64,000 nt of DNA from contig JALIZF010001916.1 of the NCBI GenBank assembly GCA_029948255.1, positions 1 to 64,000 on the forward strand. Reading direction: 5' to 3'. The stretch is from Telmatactis stephensoni. Its lineage: Eukaryota; Cnidaria; Anthozoa; Actiniaria; Isophelliidae. The notes under the pieces are model-generated. The model was given only the letters and a program-made list of their open reading frames with translations, was not told the DNA's origin and searched no databases. A program made the position numbers and the translations under genes. Numbering within the stretch: the stretch's first letter is position 1; the number at the start of each line of letters is the position of its first letter. Shown piece after piece: positions 57,605-64,000 of the stretch.

Positions 57605-59794
57605 TTAGTAACCACGTGATTTATCTAACAAGTCTTGAGATGAATTCTCAGGCAAGTCATCATCATCATCGAAAGGTTCTTGAAAAGCTGGGACTGGTTT
57701 AGAACCTTGACGTTTAGCAGGGCTCGACCCCCTAGATCCCCCACCAGGACCACCGCCACCGCCACCGCCACCTCCTCCTCCTCCTCCTCCTCCTCTTCCT
57801 CCACTGCCATCAGAGGCGTACTGGGGCTCTTTGCCTTTTAAGGCATCAATGGGACTCAGTCCTCCGACCGAGTTAAAGCAACAGCAAAACACAAGACAAC
57901 ATAAAATAATTGCTAAATGAATGAATGCCACTCCCAGGCCTGCCCCACCAATGACTTTTTGTCGTTTATCGTGGAAATAGTTGAGTCCTGTACAACCAAT
58001 AATATTGATGACGTCAACAGGGTTTTTAATGTCCATATCCCAACCACATTGTGGAGCAGGTACTTTACAACACGACTCTGGCACACGGTTGGTCACACCC
58101 TGAAAATAGACGAATAGGTTTTCACTGCACATCTACTGAGACCTTGCGCAATGTTACGCAACGATGTTGATAGGAACCACGAGTCGTGAGCACGTTGTTT
58201 GTTATACGCGCGTCGTCGAGGTTGACTTCTCGTAAGAACGTCAGTTGGAGGTTCTTCCCCCTAAAACCTCAACTAACCATGGTGCGCGCATATCTGTCAA
58301 CAAAGCCAGCCATGGGGCTTTAGACAAGTACTGTTATAACACACCTATCAACAAGACAAGTTGGGGGTAATCTGGGGACTTGGACAACGATTATTTGTGC
58401 GCCATGGGAATGGAACATGTGTAGCCTCTTGCGCAGTCAACCCCTTGGGCTTCCTTTGTAACGGCTATATGGACGGTGAGGAGACTGAGAACTACATAGG
58501 GGAAAAAGAAAGAGGAGGAGTTCACGGGAGAACCTACATAGCACGCAGTTGATGTAATATATTCATAAAAGTATACTGAATAACACATAAAACAATAGAT
58601 AGAACGACATGCATACAATAGATTATAAGAATACAATAACATCAACTGAGTGCTACGTAGGTTTTCCCAGGAGTTCACTGCCTCTCCCCCTTCTCCCTCT
58701 TCCACCTATCCTAAACAGGAAGCCCAAGAACAGAGAAAACCCACAGTGCCTGTGGAGCAGGCTAGGGCATATGACAAATTCGATTGACTATATATCACTC
58801 AGTGAGCGTCAACGACGTCCAAAGTGGGGATTTTGTTCAAAACTTCTGCTGAAAAGACAATGCCTCACACATTCCCGGGTCTCCCCTCCCTCGTCCTCCG
58901 GCTTAACATTGATAGCCAGCTGCATAATAATTGTGATCAATACGTTACTGAGCCAAGGTACGATCAAGTGCGATGCTTATACGAACTAAGTTTATATTAT
59001 TCTGGCATATATACTAGTCATACAATGGTTTCGAGTGGAATACCGTGGAATATCCCACGAGTCACTTGGATTTTCTAGTATACACACGAGCCTTTAGGCG
59101 AGTGTGTGTAGAAAGAAAGTACAAGTGACGAGTGGAATATCCATGGTATGCCATGAAAAACCATTGTATAAATATTTTATCCCACGCTATAGAAAGAGAC
59201 ACTTGAATACCGCCGACTCGGTGAATATACAACGGCCTTTCGTGATTTCTGATTGGCTGCATTTTCTATGGTGTGGCGTGGGATAAATAACTGTATACTC
59301 ACTTGCTTGGCTGCCCAACCTGACGTGAACCAATCACGGTAATCCATGACACCACAGCACCCAAAGCCCCTCTGTATCTCATCAAGAGCCTTTGTTACCC
59401 CAGGATCTGAGCCATAAATACTTAACAGCTGATATCCATTGGCTGATGTGCTCTTTTTAACATTCCCTTCATTACGTAATGAGAAATACACAATCCCCAG
59501 TGATAACTCCGTGATGAACAGGATAAAGTACAGCACAGCAAGAAGGGTTAAAAGTCTATTGTTTTCCTTTACGGCACCGAAAATCGTTAATCCAAATACA
59601 ATTAGTACCAAAAAGATGAGACCAACTCGTAGTCCAACTTTGGTGTCAAAAGCGTCCGCTTTCAATGTAAAATAGTCTCCAAATGGAGTATCAACTGTAG
59701 TTCCAAATATAATAAGAGCTAATCCAAAAATGAAAAAAAGCACAGCAAATGCGATAATGCTTGTCTTGACGACCTTCCTGCCATCAAGTGCCAT
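57605..59794 (-). CDS. Tetraspanin with polyglycine C-tail, 2 exons
   Basis: Exons 59303-59794 and 57605-58099 join in phase 0 to 328 residues. Four membrane helices are visible (TM1 IIAFAVLFFIFGLALIIFGT, TM2 and TM3 between residues ~50 and 105, TM4 GGAGLGVAFIHLAIILCCLV). The large extracellular loop has the hallmark CCG (GFGCCGVMDYRDW), PESCC and further single cysteines, so the disulphide core is complete. Short cytosolic ends are usual; here the C-tail is about 75 residues, with a run of some 15 glycines, a basic Ser-rich stretch and DDDDD. Tetraspanins organise membrane microdomains with integrins and other receptors. The tail is unusual for the family. Two nearby frames through the GGX repeat are shadows. 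Confidence 0.88.
58985..59290. mobile_element. Foldback repeat in the tetraspanin intron
   Basis: ATACAATGGTTT...GTGGAATATCCCACGAGTCACTTG is mirrored by CAAGTGACGAGTGGAATATC...AACCATTGTAT. The right side overlaps the region next to the splice donor at 59302. Confidence 0.6.
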
Positions 59795-62199
59795 GACGCA
59801 CGTGGTTTGCCGGGAAACGAGCTAAAATGAAAACCAAAAAAATAAATAGGAATACCGTCATTGTCTACAGACTGCTGCTCTTTGGGAGGGCCGGGGGTGG
59901 GGCTGGAAAGGGATATTTTCGTGATTACATTGTTAGATCACTGAAATTTGACAGACATAGTGATAAAGACCTGCTAGAAATAAGGGCAACTGTAAGTTTG
60001 AAATAAACAGTTCCGTTTTCATAGTCACGTATTCATAAGTCTAATTTTATAAGCAATATCTTTTATTGATCCAGACAAGGAAAATATAGCATGTGCTATT
60101 GTTTACTCCGCCAGTTTCAGGCCAAAATTTACGATGGACAATGTTTTTTCCGACTTCTAACTAGTTATGATTGTAATACATTCATTATACGTCCTAACGA
60201 GCACTACTATACCCTAAAACTATGAGAATCTCCATTCTTATACCCTAAAACCTTTTATAAATTTAAATCGTTGCAACAAGTCATAAATCCCTTTGCTTTT
60301 CTTGAATTTAAAAACCGCACATTTTTTAGCTCTACTTGCCTATCAAGTTATCTTAATACGATACAGAACAAGAAAAAATTAATTGAGATCTGTTCTTACG
60401 CCCAAAACTTCAGTCACGTTAGCTTGAAAGCTACCGTCAAATATTGCAACACTTGGGTCACAGACTCCAAATGAATTAGAAATTGAAGTTTCATGTCACA
60501 CTTATTCAGTTGCTTTTGTAACTTTCCAACATATGTCTCGTAGTAAGACGTTTGACTCGCGGTCCTTTGGCATTAACTGCACTCCTACTTCTTAAATAGT
60601 CCAGCTCGGAGGGATTACAACTCACTGAGAGGAACTACTTTCAGCGTCCCCAAGTTTTGAGGCATTACACTCGACAAAAGTGAGAACAAAGTGTTGTTAA
60701 TATAAAATGACAATTGCGTAAAACATCTGACCAAGTAATCAGTATTTACAGGAACTTTACGGCTGGTTTGTAATTTGATATCAATTTAATCCAACATAGT
60801 AGTATGTTAGCTCCGTCAACATGATCAAGGCGTGGTCATTTATGGGAGCCAGTTTTTTCTCTGTTAGTTAATTGACTTATAATAACAGTTCCAACTACAA
60901 AATGTGCCAAAATCAAGTTTGTTTACCAATGCCAACAGGTTGAGAGGATGATCACAAATTGACCACTCGACTGATCTCCCCATGCGATCAAGGTCTTTAA
61001 TCAAACAGAAACACAAATAGAATTAAGTAAGGGTCATATAAATTAACAGTAGATCGACCAAATCAAAGCAGGATACTGAAGAAAACTGCAAACTATCACC
61101 AGAAATATTTGACACTTTACTTGTATTTCATACCTGGCTGTTTCAATCGATATTCTCCATTTTTATTCCATTTCCTGTATCCATTCACGACCGACCAACT
61201 TCACCATGTCGTCCAATTCTACATAGTTCCTCGGTCTGACCCAGGGCGTTTAATGATAATTATTTTTTCTTGGAAGAGTCCAGAAATGTCTTCACAGGCA
61301 ATTTGTGGATTTTTCCGTAGTAGCTACATGAATAATGAATGATAATAGGATAATTCTGGAAAGACTGTGGAGTGAAATGTTGTGACGATTGTTTGATGTT
61401 CCATGAAGCAGGTCATGATTAAACACCTGCTGTTCTACCACGCTAGGCATCATGGGTGGACAACAACTGATTCTTGTCTGAGATTAAGTAGACTACAGCC
61501 TTGCAGGCAACCGATAATATTTGCCTAAACAGATTTTTTATTTATTCCTGTCCTCCAATCTATTGGCTGAATTCTAATCTCCCATCTCGAATAAAGCCCG
61601 GTGATAACCTATTTGTGACACAACCATATTTGTGGGCACGCGGACCGATAATCTTGGGTAGGGCACCCTATCAGACCAACATTACGGGGGTCGTGCCAAA
61701 AGTACGCTTGCGTGCCCAGAGTTATAGGGGCACCGTGCCATAAAAAGGTTGTCGTGTAAATTGGGCTTAAGTGAACCTCATTTATCAAGGGTCTTTGGTC
61801 TAATTCTACTCACAAGGTATCTTGAGGGTCTCAGTGGGGGTATAGCTTAAAAAAAAATCGTCAGAGAGCGAACTGGGACCGACTTATGGAATCAGTCTAC
61901 TTTGGCGGTTGACGGTAAGAAATTCGGTGTTTTGACGGCTGACAATTAATTCTACTCTTTGACGGTTGAAATAAGCCAATTAAATATTACTAACCAATAG
62001 TTAACCTTCAATTTTTATGAAATTGTTAGTATCGCTAGTTGTTACTCATGCACAGTAAAAAATGTCAATTCCCAGCTTGGATCAAACATGGGGCTTCCCC
62101 GGGGCTAACCAGGGAATTCCTGGGAATCTGTTTTAATTTTACAAGTTTGGGTATTTTACAGATTTCCCAAGTAAAATAGAACAGATGCCCATGATTCCA
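59795..62199. other. No gene recognised
   Basis: About 2.4 kb upstream of the tetraspanin. Open frames are short and lack recognisable domains, and no long inverted repeat was found. A GACGGTTGACGG-type short repeat begins near 61905. It may hold promoter and upstream regulatory sequence of the tetraspanin gene. Confidence 0.4.
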
Positions 62200-62830
62200 G
62201 ATTCTGGATGCATGGGCCGATTTTGGGGGTTTTACGTAAAATTTAACAACTTTTCTTTTTTTCTTCTTCTTCTTCTTCTTTTTTTTTCTGTTTTTAAAGG
62301 AATCTATTTCTCTTCTTTAATTTTTCTCGGCTTAAAATTCAGGTTTCAACGAAGAAAACTACATAAACTCTTTACATTAGCTTGATGCTTCCAAATTTTG
62401 CGTAATTTAGAAAAAACATGCATATTATGCCATGAAATATGAATTATCTAAAAAATTTTCATTCCATTTTCCAAAAGCCAGTGGGACCTCTGATACTTAT
62501 ACAAGTAATTCTGAAGCATTCCCTAACCCCAGCCGAAAATGGTAGAAATCGAACCTCCCCTATCAATATGCTTGCGACGAGCCAGCAATTCTGGACAATA
62601 TGAAATTTAGTATGACTTTTATAAAGTTTTAACGGTATTGAAATAGTGAAATTATGTCTTGAAAATACGCGCATTTGGAAAAATAAATTAAACTAGAAAA
62701 ATTGTTCCAGAGTGTATTTGACGGTTAATTTTTTTGACGCTTGACGGTTGAAATTTCCCTCATTTCACGGTACGTTGACGGTTCAAGTTTAGGACGCGCG
62801 CGTTTGACGGTTGACGGTTAACCCCATTGA
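62200..62830 (+). repeat. Dispersed repeat R1, copy 3
   Basis: Matches 13020-13730: the TTTTACGTAAAATT block, pyrimidine tract, GGCTTAAAATTCAGGTTTCA, CCCCTATCAATATGCTTGCG and the TTGACGCTTGACGGTT tail. It lacks the left part with the tRNA-like boxes. Confidence 0.75.
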
Positions 62831-63000
62831 GACCCTGATATTATCTTGGTGCGACTCTGTACTTCTAGAGTTGCCCCCATGGGGATAACAAAAATCATAG
62901 CAGCCAACAGATATGAGGATATCGTCTCACGTAGAGCGCTGTCACGTTCTCCAAATTAAGCAGACCTTCTTGGGACGTATCACGGTGGCCCTACTTCCAG

Positions 63001-63374
63001 AAAACAAACAAACAAACAAACAAACAAACAAACAAACAAACAAAAACAAACGAACGAACGAACGAACGAACAAACAAAACAAAAATAAATGTTCATTTAA
63101 TGTGTCAATGTGTTCTAGCGTTTGCGCACTAATTGAGGGACACGGTACTCTCTCTCACACACATACTACATTCTAACATTCTAATATTCTATGAATACTA
63201 CTCTCAACTCACCAGTTGGTTTTTGATGGAAGCAGGAAAACCGGAGGACCCGGATAAAAATCCTCGAAGCGAGGGAGAGAACGAATAAACAACTGACTCA
63301 ACTCACGTGAAGTGCCCCGTCTGAGGTGGGAATCGAACCAGGGACCACAAACCATTCGACCACCCTTGCTCCCC
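63001..63374 (-). mobile_element. (AAAC)n tract and tRNA-derived SINE
   Basis: An AAAC/AACG repeat (63001-63075) is followed by a SINE in minus orientation (about 63090-63374), with head GGGTGGTCGAATGGT and B box GGTTCGATTCCC. The rest of the window to 64,000 shows no gene I can support. Confidence 0.8.
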
Positions 63375-64000
63375 AAACCAACGAACAAACGTACAAACAC
63401 ACACACACACAAAGCAATTTCAAAACAAATAAACAAAAGTCCCAACAAGCAAGCAAGCAAACAAACGAGCAAACAAAGTATTCAGCACAAATCGGTCAAG
63501 GTCAAAAAAGGGTGCTCGCATAAAATCAGTACTGATGCAAACACGAAAGTTTGTAGAAGCTTAAAATTCAATTTTTATTAAAGAAATTTAATTCGACCTT
63601 TTTACAAATTTTCTAAAATTTCATTTAAAATTGTTCAAGTTATAAATTCGAACTTTATTCTTGGAATGATCGATGAAAGCAATTCCACTTTATTGACCAC
63701 AACGAGTGGTTTGATAGAATTGTGTGGTAAAACCGACTGGGTAAATAAATATTCACAAAAAATTCGATACAAGTGCCTAAGGCGTTAACTGAATCAGACT
63801 CGTACCAATTCCTTCCCTTGATGCAACGCGAGCCTGCTAAATCCTTCCCATCAATCCCTTCGCGAATAAGAAGAAGCGACTGGGTACGAGTCTGTAACTG
63901 AATGTATACCTAAGAAATTCACCATCTAGACTGTCAACAGTTCCCTCCCTTAACACCTCCAGACTCCACTCTCCATTCCCATAGTAGAGATGCTGAATAG

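Noticed and set aside
58361..58705. Short open frames in the tetraspanin intron as a nested gene
   Set aside because: No domain, no supporting start context, and both strands are equally open over repeat-like sequence.

Overview
The window looks like nuclear DNA of a marine invertebrate. A cnidarian, probably an anthozoan such as a coral or sea anemone, fits best. The evidence is indirect: compact many-exon animal genes with GT-AG introns of about 0.1-1.5 kb, a peptide-gated-type DEG/ENaC channel, a divergent rhodopsin-class GPCR, an intronless CYP2-like P450, and a very high density of small foldback and MITE-type repeats. The species cannot be named from the sequence alone.

Region 1 (1 to about 12,600) is different from everything else. 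It is gene-dense, looks richer in G+C, has no introns, and its genes lie on both strands with spacers of only a few bases. It encodes a double-jelly-roll-like major capsid protein, an A32/FtsK-HerA-type packaging ATPase (frameshifted), a VLTF3-like late transcription factor, a BRO-N/VRR-NUC/zinc-finger protein, zinc-finger proteins, two tandem beta-rich paralogues, a coiled-coil membrane protein and several orphan proteins. I read it as the right-hand part of an endogenous dsDNA virus-like element (polinton-like or NCLDV-related) that continues to the left of the window. Almost every gene starts at a TATA-rich motif ending in the ATG itself. Two divergent gene pairs share only 7-8 bp between their start codons. 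An intergenic inverted repeat (2987-3373) and a palindromic 40-bp direct repeat (10537 and 10629) are origin or regulatory candidates. Several genes carry single-base frameshifts, and a 1.29-kb non-autonomous DNA transposon (10681-11973) sits just behind the VLTF3-like gene, so at least part of the element is decaying.

Region 2 (12.6-23.5 kb) holds a dispersed repeat family (R1), a PH-domain gene (15563-16261), a single-exon GPCR lacking the DRY motif (17993-19141), large microsatellites and several MITEs. Region 3 (23.5-38.3 kb) holds the 21-exon Elongator catalytic subunit gene ELP3 and an 8-exon DEG/ENaC channel gene, followed by a minisatellite made of perfect CRE sites. Region 4 (38.3-48.2 kb) has nested foldback elements, the RNF25 gene on the minus strand (10 exons), an A-B-B-A terminal-repeat structure, and a complete intronless cytochrome P450. 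Region 5 (48.6-64 kb) has the trichoplein gene TCHP (20 exons, minus strand), a tRNA-Phe gene with a 28-nt hairpin insertion in its T-loop, a two-exon tetraspanin with a polyglycine tail, and repeat-rich sequence to the end.

The host genes are unrelated housekeeping, signalling and ciliary genes and do not form a pathway. The virus-like genes do form a set: capsid, packaging, late transcription and nuclease functions under one promoter style.
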